A DNA stretch of 64,000 nt from Acanthopleuribacter pedis (lineage in GTDB: Bacteria > Acidobacteriota > Holophagae > Acanthopleuribacterales > Acanthopleuribacteraceae). Shown here piece by piece: positions 44,430 to 53,541 of this stretch (positions within the stretch are counted from its first letter, which is position 1; every line of letters starts with the position of its first letter). The position numbers were made by a program, and so were the translations under genes. The notes below the pieces were generated by a model. That model was given only the letters and a program-made list of their open reading frames with translations. It had not been told where the DNA came from and ran no database searches. The stretch covers positions 124,001 to 188,000 of the forward strand of contig NZ_JAFREP010000018.1 in NCBI RefSeq assembly GCF_017377855.1, written 5' to 3'.

Positions 44430-44690
44430 TCAGTGCGAGGTTGCAGGATCGAGGCGCCGTAACACGGTATCTAGGATGTCGTTCACGGTACGAATGGCTT
44501 TCATTTCATCTTCGGTCAACTTGATCCCGGTTTCGCTGCTGAGCTTAACGGCCAAATCGATGGCGTCGAGCGAGTCGAGATCAAGCTCTTTGTATAAATG
44601 GGTTCGTGGCTGGATGGCCTCGGGGTCGAGTTCAAAGGTTTCCACCAGCACGGCGCGAACTTGCACCAGTAATTCCTCGCGGTTGGCCAT
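44430..44690 (-). CDS. Acyl carrier protein (ApeF-like)
   Basis: Small acidic ACP of 86 residues with LDLDSLDAIDL; Ser 40 is the phosphopantetheine site. It shares one base with the upstream ACP (TAATG), which means reinitiation coupling. Two adjacent ACPs of slightly different sequence are the usual layout of aryl polyene clusters. It differs from housekeeping AcpP in its N-terminal part. Confidence 0.92.
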   Translation of the reverse strand: MANREELLVQVRAVLVETFELDPEAIQPRTHLYKELDLDSLDAIDLAVKLSSETGIKLTEDEMKAIRTVNDILDTVLRRLDPATSH

Positions 44691-44971
44691 TAGGACGCGC
44701 CTCCTTCCGCAACTTTGCGGGAGACGAAAGCCGCCAGGCTTGCCACACTTTCAAAATGTTCGCGGTTCGCATCGGGATCTTGGCTTAATTTAATCTTAAA
44801 CTTCTTCGATACCGCCATCCCCAACTCAAGAGCGTCAATCGAATCCAAACCCAAACCTTCGTCGCTAAAAAGCGGTGCATCGGGTTCCATCTCCTCGGCG
44901 GTGATGTCTTCCAACATCAGGGTGTCGATGATTAGTGTTTTAATTGGCTCAATCAACTCGTCGGCGCTCAT
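44690..44971 (-). CDS. Acyl carrier protein (ApeE-like)
   Basis: ACP of 93 residues with EGLGLDSIDALELGM; Ser 44 is the attachment site. It has a longer C-terminal helix (EHFESVASLAAFVSRK) than the second ACP. GGGAGGG lies 4 bases before ATG 44971. It starts the tightly coupled part of the cluster after a gap of about 210 bases to the MJ1255-type glycosyltransferase; no clear promoter is visible in that gap. Confidence 0.92.
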   Translation of the reverse strand: MSADELIEPIKTLIIDTLMLEDITAEEMEPDAPLFSDEGLGLDSIDALELGMAVSKKFKIKLSQDPDANREHFESVASLAAFVSRKVAEGGAS

Positions 44972-45180
44972 GTCGCCCTCCCTTCAGAACAGATCACCCA
45001 TGACCTTCGACCCGCGCGGCAACCGGGTCGTTTTCCGCTTAGCCAGATCGCGGAGACGGTTAGCAGCCCCGCCGACGGCAACCCTCGGGGCGACAAACCC
45101 CAAAAGGACTGGATAAGTCATGACGCGATAGCCTAACAGACCGCGAATTCCCTAGGCAATACAAGAAACCCAACCAACGG

Positions 45181-46302
45181 CTAACCCGCGAACAAATCGG
45201 GAATGGGGAGCGCCTCGCGGTCGGCCTCTTTTCGTTTCTCGTGCAAGGTGCGCAGCAATTGGCAATCGTCGGCGAGCAGTTCGTCCAATTTTTGAGTAAC
45301 CGGTTGACGCTGAACCTCTTTGTAGGATTCCAAGTGATCGCGGAAATCGGGTAAATGGTATAGGAAATTGCCAATCGAGGCTTGGCTCAAATTGCGCATC
45401 AGCGAACCGTAACTGAGGCGTTGCAACAGGTAGGCGTTAATTTCTTGTTCAAACTGACCGATGATCGGCAGGGCCAAGTAGGGCTTGTGCAAGAACAAGG
45501 ATTCGGTGATCAGGCTAAAACCCGCCGTGGCCATGACGGCTTTGCAGTTGGCGAGATCCTGCGCAAAGGTATTGCGATCAAAAGGCTTGTAGGTAATCGG
45601 CCCAAATTCACCCACGGTATCACAACCGTAGACCACAAAGCGTTCGCGTTTGAAATGTTTGAGCCCTTCGAGAAAAGCGTCGTAACCTCGGGTCAGGTAA
45701 ACAAGGATGAAGTTGTCAATTTTTGGAACCAACTCGCGAATGGACTGACGCAGAATGGGCGGAAACAGGAAGGTGCGGTCGTTGACCGGCTTGCCAAAAT
45801 AAAAGGTGGTGATCAAGCTGACGTCGGGGCGCGGAATCAGCATGCGAACCAGGTTTTCGGCCAAGCGGCGATCCTTGTGAAGGTAATCGGGACAGGGAAA
45901 TTTCATGTAGCGCAGACCTTGCTGGTTGTCGATGGTGATCAGCGGCAGGTCGCGGGCATTGGCCAGGTAGGCGCTCATCGGTTCGAAATCCGTCATCACG
46001 CAATCGGGTTGAAAGCTGTCAAACACCTCGCTCTTCAGCGCTTTCAACCGTTTTTTGGCTTCCGGCAACTTGGCCAAGTTTTCAAAAAACGTCTGCACTT
46101 TCTCTACTTGGTTGTGGCGCGAGGAGATGTGCAAACCCGCCGTTTCGAAACAATCATATTGCTTTTGCAGGATGCGGAGGCCGCGGTCATAGGTGACCAC
46201 TTTGATCTCGTGACCCTTTCGTTTGAGGTGTTCTAGTACGAAATCGGAGCGAACCGCATGACCAGAGCCTTCGCCGGAAACACCGTAAACAATACGCGCC
46301 AT
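45181..46302 (-). CDS. MJ1255/VC2487-family glycosyltransferase
   Basis: GT-B-like protein of 373 residues of the MJ1255/VC2487 family. MARIVYGVSGEGSGHAVRS (nucleotide/acceptor loop with G-rich turn) stands at the N-terminus. MTDFEPMSAYLAN and a C-terminal ATAGFSLITESLFLHKPYLALPI (about 265-287) form the donor-site region. The family is distantly related to UDP-GlcNAc transferases such as MurG. AAGGAT lies 8 bases before ATG 46302. Its position on the same strand, just ahead of the ACPs, suggests it decorates the cluster product, though such genes are also found alone. Confidence 0.8.
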   Translation of the reverse strand: MARIVYGVSGEGSGHAVRSDFVLEHLKRKGHEIKVVTYDRGLRILQKQYDCFETAGLHISSRHNQVEKVQTFFENLAKLPEAKKRLKALKSEVFDSFQPDCVMTDFEPMSAYLANARDLPLITIDNQQGLRYMKFPCPDYLHKDRRLAENLVRMLIPRPDVSLITTFYFGKPVNDRTFLFPPILRQSIRELVPKIDNFILVYLTRGYDAFLEGLKHFKRERFVVYGCDTVGEFGPITYKPFDRNTFAQDLANCKAVMATAGFSLITESLFLHKPYLALPIIGQFEQEINAYLLQRLSYGSLMRNLSQASIGNFLYHLPDFRDHLESYKEVQRQPVTQKLDELLADDCQLLRTLHEKRKEADREALPIPDLFAG

Positions 46303-46685
46303 AGCAAACCATCCTTCGCGTTAGCCGTAACATGACCGGATCGCCGAGGTGCAGCGATCCCCTTCTGTGAAATAGGGGGAAAACGTTAAGCTCATCGGAT
46401 CATCAGGAGCGATTGATTACCTTTTCAGAAAAGATTCCCCGGGGAGGACGGTGGTTTGCGCCTTTCACCCGAAAGTACCGCCGGCAAAAACCCGCGGCGT
46501 CTCGCTGCGCCGATCCCAAAAGAACAGCCTGGGTCTTTGTGGTTAACGGTTTGGCGCAAAATCAATGAAACACGGTGAGACACCATCCGCGACGCGTGAC
46601 AAACAGCGCATCAGCCGCTTCACGCCGGATAGGAAACCAAAACGCCGAAGTTTGGTGCGCTTTATCGGAGGGGGGAAACCTCCGC
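46303..46685. other. Intergenic region between minus-strand genes, no gene seen
   Basis: About 380 bases. It should hold the terminator of the methyltransferase gene or the promoter of the glycosyltransferase gene, but I could identify neither. A 10-base palindrome TCCCCGGGGA occurs near 46434. Confidence 0.4.
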
Positions 46686-46720
46686 GAAGTTAAGGCGCTT
46701 TTATGAAGTTAAGGCGCTTT
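46686..46720. repeat. Direct repeat of 16 bases, period 19
   Basis: GAAGTTAAGGCGCTTT occurs at 46686-46701 and 46705-46720. The second copy contains the stop codon (TAA read on the minus strand, 46709-46711) and last codons of the methyltransferase gene. Confidence 0.8.
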
Positions 46721-47500
46721 AAGCGGGCCCGAATCCCCTGGGTCCCGACCGGAAGCGCTCGCCCGACGCAAGACGAAACAATATTGTTTCGGTAAAAAGT
46801 GGAAGCGGGTAATGGGGTAAAGCGGATCCAATTCAAAACCGGCGGCGGTGAATTGCTGCTTGATGGCGTTGAGGTTAATCGGCCGCGTAAAACCGTTGGT
46901 GGGATCGGTGATGTGTTTGGAATCAATAATCACCAGCCGCGACTGATCGTGCATGACCGCTTTAAGCCGCTGCAAAAACGGGCCTTTATCGTCAATTTCC
47001 CCGAACACTTGGACAACCCAGATCTGGTCCACCTGTTGCTCGAAACCGAGTCGGTCGGCGTCGGCCAACACCAGCGATACGCGGTCCGCCAGGTCAGGAT
47101 CCAAATTGGCGGCCAAGGTATCCAAGGCCGCCTGACTGATATCGGTGGCAATCACACGGCCGCTTTCCCCAACCCGATCAGCCAAACGCTTGGTGAAGTA
47201 GCCCTCACCCGCGCCGATATCGGCGACCACCAGTCCCTCGAACGGCTTAAGTTGTTCCAACAAGCGTTGCGGCTTTTGCCAAAAGTCCCGTAAATCATCA
47301 TCAACCCCGGCGGCTAACTCGGCGTTGTAAAGCGGTCGGAACCGTTCACCCTGGCGTTCGCTACCGGGAAACGGGGTGGGCAGCGGCAGGGGTCGCGCCA
47401 AATAAGCAAACACCAAGGCGGACCATACCAACCCGACGGCCGGAATCAACCAAGCGGCCCGGGGGCGACCCGCACGAGGGGTGGGTTGGGAAGGCGACAT
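46709..47500 (-). CDS. Membrane-anchored class I SAM methyltransferase
   Basis: Protein of 263 residues with one N-terminal membrane helix (about 16-36), a Pro-rich linker, and a Rossmann methyltransferase domain with motif I VADIGAGEGYFTKRL (92-106) and an acidic turn ATDIS. The glycine-rich loop is intact. The soluble domain probably faces the periplasm if the anchor is a signal, or the cytoplasm if inverted; the basic residues before the helix (RAGRPRA) favour a cytoplasmic N-terminus and an exported domain, which would be odd for a SAM enzyme. Similar lipoprotein- or membrane-linked methyltransferases exist in other bacteria. The substrate is unknown. Confidence 0.75.
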   Translation of the reverse strand: MSPSQPTPRAGRPRAAWLIPAVGLVWSALVFAYLARPLPLPTPFPGSERQGERFRPLYNAELAAGVDDDLRDFWQKPQRLLEQLKPFEGLVVADIGAGEGYFTKRLADRVGESGRVIATDISQAALDTLAANLDPDLADRVSLVLADADRLGFEQQVDQIWVVQVFGEIDDKGPFLQRLKAVMHDQSRLVIIDSKHITDPTNGFTRPINLNAIKQQFTAAGFELDPLYPITRFHFLPKQYCFVLRRASASGRDPGDSGPLKAP

Positions 47501-47742
47501 AAAACCTCATCGGACCATCTGAATAAACCGGATTCATTGGAGCACACCGCGACGATTGCCGGCAAGGGCGAAGCGGAACAGCGCCGGTGAGACGGACCGT
47601 TCTCGAATGGCTCAATCACCCGACCGTACCGGTGCATACCAACCGCTGTACGCATTTCCTGGTTGCCCCAAAGAGAACGAGCTTCTATGGTTAGAGAAGC
47701 TTTTCATTTTCCGACCCGAAGCGGGTTTTCCAGAGGATCAAC

Positions 47743-48291
47743 GTGTCACTAAAGCTTCACGAAACCTATTGCAACCGCGAGACCTTACTGGCCATTCTGG
47801 ACGAGATGGCGGCCAAAATCGCCGTGGACGGCTGGAGCCCTCAAAACACGGCGCTCATCGGGGTGCAGTCGGGTGGTGCACCGATTGCGCGCTACCTGGC
47901 CGAACGCCTCGAGGTCCATTGGGGTACCCGTCCCATGCTCGGGTACGTCGACATTCACCTGTACCGCGACGACATGGTCGACACCCATGGTGAACCTTTT
48001 ATCCGCGACGGCGAAATCCCTTTTTCGATTCAAAACCGCAACTTGATTTTGGTCGACGACGTGATCTTTACCGGAAGAACGGCACGTGCCGCCCTCGCCG
48101 CCATCCTTGACAAGGGCCGACCCCAGGTCATTCGCCTCGCCGTGGTGGTGGACCGCGGTTTCCGAGAATTACCGATTGCGCCCGACTATGTCGGCTGTAC
48201 CGTGGAAACCCGGCGGGAACAGGCCGTCCGCGTGCGCACCAAACAAGACGGAAAAGAAGCGAGCGGCATCTACATTTACGAACAAACCTAA
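47743..48291 (+). CDS. pyrR: PyrR bifunctional pyrimidine regulator / uracil phosphoribosyltransferase
   Basis: PRTase-fold protein of 182 residues with the PRPP loop LVDDVIFTGRT (103-113), ALIGVQSGGAPIAR and MLGYVDIHLYRDD, the last typical of PyrR. In many bacteria PyrR binds pyr mRNA leaders in a UMP-dependent manner and has weak UPRT activity. The start is GTG 47743, 5 bases after GAGGA. No pyr biosynthesis gene or leader attenuator is seen here, so its regulatory target lies elsewhere or it acts only as an enzyme. It is notable that a dedicated Upp is encoded 26 kb away in the URC operon. Confidence 0.9.
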   Translation: MSLKLHETYCNRETLLAILDEMAAKIAVDGWSPQNTALIGVQSGGAPIARYLAERLEVHWGTRPMLGYVDIHLYRDDMVDTHGEPFIRDGEIPFSIQNRNLILVDDVIFTGRTARAALAAILDKGRPQVIRLAVVVDRGFRELPIAPDYVGCTVETRREQAVRVRTKQDGKEASGIYIYEQT

Positions 48292-48537
48292 ATAAAACCA
48301 AGGCGCTTGAACAAAGTGAGACCGGCTTGCACCGCCCCCGGACGGCCAAATGTGTTCCGCTATCCTCGGCGACAGAAAGCCATGTACAAACCTGGCTTTT
48401 TCACTGCAAGATAAGGTAAGATTTGGGGGCGAAACCCGTGGGCCGACGACGTTGTTATCTCGATCCTTTGCCGGATCGGCACATCGTGCATGACACCGGT
48501 TTTGCGCGCCACCATCCATGCTGCGAAGGAAGGACTT

Positions 48538-49020
48538 GTGCCGGATAACTTGAAACCCGAAACCCGCGAAGTAGATATCAGCGAATTAGAGGAGCAGTTC
48601 AAGAGTTTTCTTTACGCCCACAACGGTAAAGTCACCAACGAACGCCTCGCGCTGCTGCGGGCCATTTACGAAAACGACGGCCACTATTCCGTGGATGAAC
48701 TGCTGGATCTGATGCGCAACCAATCACAGCGCATCTCGCGCGCCACCGTGTACCGCACCCTCGATTTGCTGGTCCAAAGCGGCTTGGTTAAAAAACTCAC
48801 CATCGAGGGTCAGGAAACCCGTTATGAAAGCGCGATGACCCAGGGCCACCACGACCACATCATCTGTGTCGATTGTCACAAAATTCTGGAATTTTACGAC
48901 GACGAACTCGAAAACCTCCAAGACGACATCCTCGAACAGCATCACTTTAAAATGGTGCGCCACGTCCACCAATTGTACGGTCGCTGTACCCAAGTCGATT
49001 GCCCCGGCAAAAAAGAATAA
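48538..49020 (+). CDS. fur: Fur-family metalloregulator
   Basis: Ferric-uptake-type repressor of 160 residues. A winged-helix domain (SRATVYRTLDLLVQSGLV, about 75-92) precedes the metal and dimer domain with TQGHHDHIICVDCHKILEF (the HHDH sensor site and CxxC) and a C-terminal GRCTQVDC (Cys-x4-Cys). The charged N-terminal 35 residues are long for the family. GTG 48538 after AAGGAAGGA is preferred; ATG 48490 has no ribosome site. Fur, PerR and Zur cannot be separated firmly; the HHDH plus E-rich segment favours Fur. No siderophore genes are adjacent, though an exporter of siderophore type lies at 26.5 kb. Confidence 0.88.
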   Translation: MPDNLKPETREVDISELEEQFKSFLYAHNGKVTNERLALLRAIYENDGHYSVDELLDLMRNQSQRISRATVYRTLDLLVQSGLVKKLTIEGQETRYESAMTQGHHDHIICVDCHKILEFYDDELENLQDDILEQHHFKMVRHVHQLYGRCTQVDCPGKKE

Positions 49021-49119
49021 CCCCACGTGTCGCGCCCCACGGGCGCGGGCGATCTCGATCTCGTTCCTCCCTCGCCCTCTCTCCTAACGAACTCAAACCC
49101 TTACCGAAGCGGCGGCACA

Positions 49120-52100
49120 ATGAGTAACCAGTCTTTTCCCTACGAGGTGATCGGCGAATTCATTCGCGGTGGATGTTCGATCATCTACAAAATAAAAGGT
49201 CCGAAGGGGACCAAGGAAGAAGACAAAGAGTTCGTCCTCAAAACCATGGACCTTTCCGACGAAGAGCCCCAAGGTCCGCAACGTTTTTACATGGAGTACG
49301 AGTTCCTGCGCGCCTATCCCCACCCTAATTTGATTGAGGTGAAGGAGTTTTTCCCCGACTGGGAGGGCAAACCGGCGTACGTGATGGAGTGGGTCGAAGG
49401 CGATACCTGGCAAAACTACTGGAAACGCCGCACTATTTTTGAATCACTCCCCAACTTTTTGCATCTCTTCCGCCAACTGTGCGAGGTGCTTGATTTTATT
49501 CACAAGCACCAAATCATTCACCGCGATCTCAAACCCCAGAACATCCTCGTCTCCCGCAAGGACGAACTCAAACTCATCGATTTCGGCATTATGAAAGTTG
49601 CCGACATGACCATGTACACCCATCGCAATACCTTTATGGGCAGTGCCTATTACGTGTCGCCCGAGGGGATTAGCGGCGAACAAGTCAACCACACCGCCGA
49701 CATCTTCGCCGTGGGCGTCATGCTGTACGATCTCTTTACCGGCATGAAACCCTTCAAGGGGCCGACCCTCGGGGAAACCATTTACCAGCGGCTCGTCAAA
49801 AAACCGCAAGCCCCCTCGCAAATCGCGGACTGTCCGCCCGCCCTCGACCCCATCATCCTCAAAATGTTGGATCGCGATCCCCGCAACCGCTACAACAGTT
49901 GCGGCGCCATTTACCGCGAGGTCGAAAAGGTTCTGCAATCCTACAGCCCGACGCCCCAATTACAAGAACAGCCCAAAATCGATGTGCTCACCCGCGGACC
50001 CCTGCTCCACGGGCATTTCATTCAATCGCTCAAGGATATTTGGTTATCGCGGCGTCTGCTGTACCTCAAGGGCGAACAAGGGAGCGGCAAAACCACCATT
50101 TTGGAGAACCTGTGTACCGAGGTGTTTGCCGATTCACCCGTGCGCATGGAGTGCAGCCAAGGCACCAACATCCTGGAATTTATGGAGATGATTCTCCAAC
50201 ACATTAAAATTCCCAACCACAAACCCGCGCTGAATCCCTGGATCGAAATCCTCGCCACCGCTTTGCCGCGGCTGCAATGGCCCTCACCCGGCCAGTACCA
50301 AGAACTGAGCCATTCCACCATCTTGACCGCCTTCCTGCGGGTCTTTTTTGCCGTTGAAGACACCTTCGTGCTCGCCATTGAACACCTGCACGATTGCTCG
50401 CCCAACCTCTCCCAATTTGTGGTGCAACTGGCGCAATCGATTGTTTCCGGCAACAACAAAAACCTTTTCCTGGTGCTCACCACCCAGAAACACGCACCCG
50501 AGTTCAGCATTATCGGCCCGCCCGTCACCGTGGAGTTCCCCGACGTCATCGCGCTCACCGATTACACCGTCAGCCTGTTTGACTCGGCACGCGGCAGTGT
50601 CGACCTGACCAACCAGCTCGTGGAAATGTCCGGTACCAACATCAGCAAATTCATTGAGTTGGTTGACAATTTGCGCGGCAACGGACGTTTGCTGGTGCGC
50701 GACGGTGTGCTGGAATTGAAGCTCCCCAAACCCGAGACCTTGCTGGCCGACGTAGAAACCGGCGTCCACACCATGCCCTTAAACCTCAAAGAGTTCAACG
50801 GCAAGCAGTTGGAAGCGTTGATGTGGGTCGCCTTGTGTCCCGACGGCATCGACCTCAACCTGCTGACCAAACTCACCCATTCCAGTTACGAGGAAATCAG
50901 CAGCACCATCGATTTGGCCGACAAGCTCCATTTCCTCGATTTCCAGTCGAGCACCACCGAGGGCTTCCGCTGGAAACACGAAAAGGTCCGCCAATACCTG
51001 ATCACCTCCCTGCCCCCGGAGGAGCGCGCGCGCAAGTACAGCCGCCTGGCCGAAACCATCGAAACCGAAACCCGCAATTACCTCAACCATTCGCCGCCCT
51101 TGTGGTTCATGCTCTCGCGCCTCTACCAGCAGGCCGAAAACGATGAAAAGGCAGGCCATTACGCGCTCAATTACGCGCGGTACTGCTTCCAAAACGCCAA
51201 TTACGAGCCGATCCGCAAAAATTTGAGCCTGTTTATTCCGCTACCCACCTTTCAAAACAACCTCGAGTTTTGGTCGATGCTGGCGTTGTCCTACCGCTCC
51301 GTCGACCCCGCCCAAGCGCTGTATTTCGGCCAAAAAGCGCTCAAAATTGAGCGCAACGTGCATACGCTGGCCCTGGTCGCGATTCTCGATTTCAACTGTG
51401 ACAACCACGGCGAGGCCCACGGTTCCGTCCACCAGGTTTTTGCCCAGCCCAATTTCCGCGAGTTGTCGGTCCACTACGCATCCCTGCTGCAACCCATCCT
51501 GATGGCCTTTAACGAGTACGAGAAAGGCCAATTGCTGTTCGGCCTGCTGTATGAAAAACTCAAAAGCCGCAACGACCCCTTCGCGACCAACCTGCTGGTT
51601 TCCGCCAAAATTCGCCTGCTGCAACCCCATCCCCGCAAACTCACCAACGCCGTGGAGAAAGTCCCCAACGACCTGTTGCCGCAAACCCAGCGTCACCTCA
51701 ACCAATGGGCCGGCTTGGCGCACCAGGAACTGTTCGAATACAACCGTGCCTTGGATTACCTGCACGCCTCGGAGCTGGAAGCAGACGGCGACCTGCACTA
51801 TTACCGCAACCTGCTGTTTTTCTACCTCAACTTCCGCAAGTTCAACGATGTAAAACGCTTGGTCTCCAACTTCACCCACGCGTGCGAAAAGTATCCCCGC
51901 CTCAAGCAACTGGAACCCCTGTACCAACTGTCCACCGAGGTCGTGCTCTCCGACCCCAAGGCCTTTGATTTCCAGCACATCGTCCAGTGTTTAACCGAAT
52001 CGAAGCAGGACCTGTCGGCGTGGCCCGCCTTGATCCTTTCAACCGTGGATCTCAAACATGTGGGTCCCGATTTGGTCGATCAAACCCTGAGCCGGCTCGA

Positions 52101-52368
52101 GGCCGCCGCCATCCCCTGGGCCCAGCACCAAATTCCACGCATCCGTTTGTTAAGCGCGCTGAAGAACAAGCGTTACAACGCCATTGATCGCCTCTGGAAC
52201 AAGTGCCTGCAGCGCATGAGTGATTTCAACCTGGTCATGGAACGGGTGCGCTTGTTCGCCTTGTACCAGTACATGCAAAGCAACGAAATACCCCTGCCGG
52301 AAACGCCGATGATGCTGCCCCACGCCATACTGGATCGCCCGGAAACCATCGCCTTTATTTCGGGTTAA
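49120..52368 (+). CDS. Ser/Thr protein kinase fused to an AAA-type ATPase and helical repeats
   Basis: Cytoplasmic protein of 1,082 residues. The kinase domain (about 8-270) has IRGGCSIIYK, VLK (Lys 41), HRDLKPQN (about 133-140) and DFG (about 153), and so looks fully active. An ATPase domain begins at about 300 with the P-loop GEQGSGKTT (about 316-324) and resembles the AAA_16/STAND group. From about 640 onward come helical, TPR-like repeats with many Leu/Tyr positions. No membrane segment was found. The architecture is that of STAND-type signalling kinases that sense a ligand through the repeats. The frame opens at 49027, but ATG 49120 begins the kinase-like sequence. Repeat copy B begins at its stop codon. 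Confidence 0.83.
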   Translation: MSNQSFPYEVIGEFIRGGCSIIYKIKGPKGTKEEDKEFVLKTMDLSDEEPQGPQRFYMEYEFLRAYPHPNLIEVKEFFPDWEGKPAYVMEWVEGDTWQNYWKRRTIFESLPNFLHLFRQLCEVLDFIHKHQIIHRDLKPQNILVSRKDELKLIDFGIMKVADMTMYTHRNTFMGSAYYVSPEGISGEQVNHTADIFAVGVMLYDLFTGMKPFKGPTLGETIYQRLVKKPQAPSQIADCPPALDPIILKMLDRDPRNRYNSCGAIYREVEKVLQSYSPTPQLQEQPKIDVLTRGPLLHGHFIQSLKDIWLSRRLLYLKGEQGSGKTTILENLCTEVFADSPVRMECSQGTNILEFMEMILQHIKIPNHKPALNPWIEILATALPRLQWPSPGQYQELSHSTILTAFLRVFFAVEDTFVLAIEHLHDCSPNLSQFVVQLAQSIVSGNNKNLFLVLTTQKHAPEFSIIGPPVTVEFPDVIALTDYTVSLFDSARGSVDLTNQLVEMSGTNISKFIELVDNLRGNGRLLVRDGVLELKLPKPETLLADVETGVHTMPLNLKEFNGKQLEALMWVALCPDGIDLNLLTKLTHSSYEEISSTIDLADKLHFLDFQSSTTEGFRWKHEKVRQYLITSLPPEERARKYSRLAETIETETRNYLNHSPPLWFMLSRLYQQAENDEKAGHYALNYARYCFQNANYEPIRKNLSLFIPLPTFQNNLEFWSMLALSYRSVDPAQALYFGQKALKIERNVHTLALVAILDFNCDNHGEAHGSVHQVFAQPNFRELSVHYASLLQPILMAFNEYEKGQLLFGLLYEKLKSRNDPFATNLLVSAKIRLLQPHPRKLTNAVEKVPNDLLPQTQRHLNQWAGLAHQELFEYNRALDYLHASELEADGDLHYYRNLLFFYLNFRKFNDVKRLVSNFTHACEKYPRLKQLEPLYQLSTEVVLSDPKAFDFQHIVQCLTESKQDLSAWPALILSTVDLKHVGPDLVDQTLSRLEAAAIPWAQHQIPRIRLLSALKNKRYNAIDRLWNKCLQRMSDFNLVMERVRLFALYQYMQSNEIPLPETPMMLPHAILDRPETIAFISG

Positions 52369-52535
52369 CCCTAAGGGGCGCGATAGGTCGCGGTGATTTT
52401 AGCTGAATCTCCGGGCTGCAACTGCCGGCAAAAATGTGCGAGCCCATTGGACGGGATTGTGCGCGTTCCCGATCCGCTTTTCCAAATCATTTCGCTCCAG
52501 ACATTTAGCCCCCTCGCTTCAGCGCGGGTTGGCCC
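52363..52535. repeat. Dispersed repeat, family 2, copy B
   Basis: Begins at the TAA stop of the kinase-ATPase gene with GGTTAACCCTAAGGGGCGCG, matching the left end of copy A (41251-41436), and runs through ATTTCGCTCCAGACATTTAG and CTCGCTTCAGCGC to just before the stop of the convergent methyltransferase gene. The inverted right end is poorer than in copy A. Confidence 0.75.
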
Positions 52536-52538
52536 GGC

Positions 52539-53348
52539 TCAGGACGCCTTAACGCCGGTGGCCACGAAAAGCCCCAAGAAACCCCAGGCATGGGGATCAT
52601 CGATGAGCGCGCGCAGGGTCTGATAATCGCGATGCGCCTGCTCGCGTTGGGTTTCCGCGGTCATTTTCCACTTAGGTGAAACCGCCACATCTAAGAAGGT
52701 TTCCATCCCGAACACCGCCGAGGACATCGGCAGGATGGTCACCGCGACATCAACCAACCCCGCCTGTTGCAGGTAACGCCCGAGTTTGCGACCCACAAAG
52801 CGGTCCCCGCCGACCGCCGCCTGACCCGCGACCGAGTTTTCGTGAAAACGGGCGTAGACCTCGGGCTCAGGGACCAAGCTCAACCATCCGTCGTCAATAT
52901 CAACGATGCACAACCGCCCGCCCGGGCGCAGATGCGAAACGATTTGCGCCAGCGCATCAGCCGGTTTGGCCAGGTGTTGGAAAAAGAGTCGGGCATAGAC
53001 GAAATCAAAGGCGGGGCCGTCGAGGTTGAGATCGTAAACGCTGCCGTGCTGGAAGGTCACCGTTTCGGCCTGTTGTGATTCGGCATAGGCACGCGCTTGG
53101 GTCAACAGGGTTTCGCTGATGTCTACGCCGGCGACCGAACCGCCCGCGCCCACATAATTCGCCAAAAGGACCGAAACCAGACCGGGGCCGCAACCGATGT
53201 CGAGCGCGCGATCCCCCTCGCGGAGTCCGGCAAGCTGGAAAATTTTTTGTTCTACCGGCGCCAGTTCCCGGGCCTGGCGTTGCAGCCGCCGCAACTCTGC
53301 CTCACTTTCGGGAAGCGCGTCAAACGCGTAGGAACCTGCTTCTGCCAT
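52539..53348 (-). CDS. Class I SAM-dependent methyltransferase
   Basis: Soluble methyltransferase of 269 residues with motif I ALDIGCGPGLVS (48-59), VDIS at the end of strand 2 and LRPGGRLCIVDID (motif post-III). It resembles the UbiE/small-molecule group rather than RNA or protein methyltransferases. GAGGAGG lies 5 bases before ATG 53348, which is preferred to 53414. It is divergent from the acyltransferase-cNMP-P450 gene, with 190 bases between starts. A shared control region and a common pathway are possible. Confidence 0.82.
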   Translation of the reverse strand: MAEAGSYAFDALPESEAELRRLQRQARELAPVEQKIFQLAGLREGDRALDIGCGPGLVSVLLANYVGAGGSVAGVDISETLLTQARAYAESQQAETVTFQHGSVYDLNLDGPAFDFVYARLFFQHLAKPADALAQIVSHLRPGGRLCIVDIDDGWLSLVPEPEVYARFHENSVAGQAAVGGDRFVGRKLGRYLQQAGLVDVAVTILPMSSAVFGMETFLDVAVSPKWKMTAETQREQAHRDYQTLRALIDDPHAWGFLGLFVATGVKAS

Positions 53349-53541
53349 GGTTGCCTCCTCAGACACAGCGGTGTTTCGATTTGGGGACGACAGAGGAACA
53401 ATCGCCGTTTTCATTCAGGTGGATAAACGCTATTATAAACCAACTCCAAAATCTCACCTTATCCAACTTTCCAGCAACCGCTAGGAACCCTGCTCGCGGA
53501 CCGTTGCCGGTGTCCGGGCGGGGGAAAAAGGAGCGGCGCCG

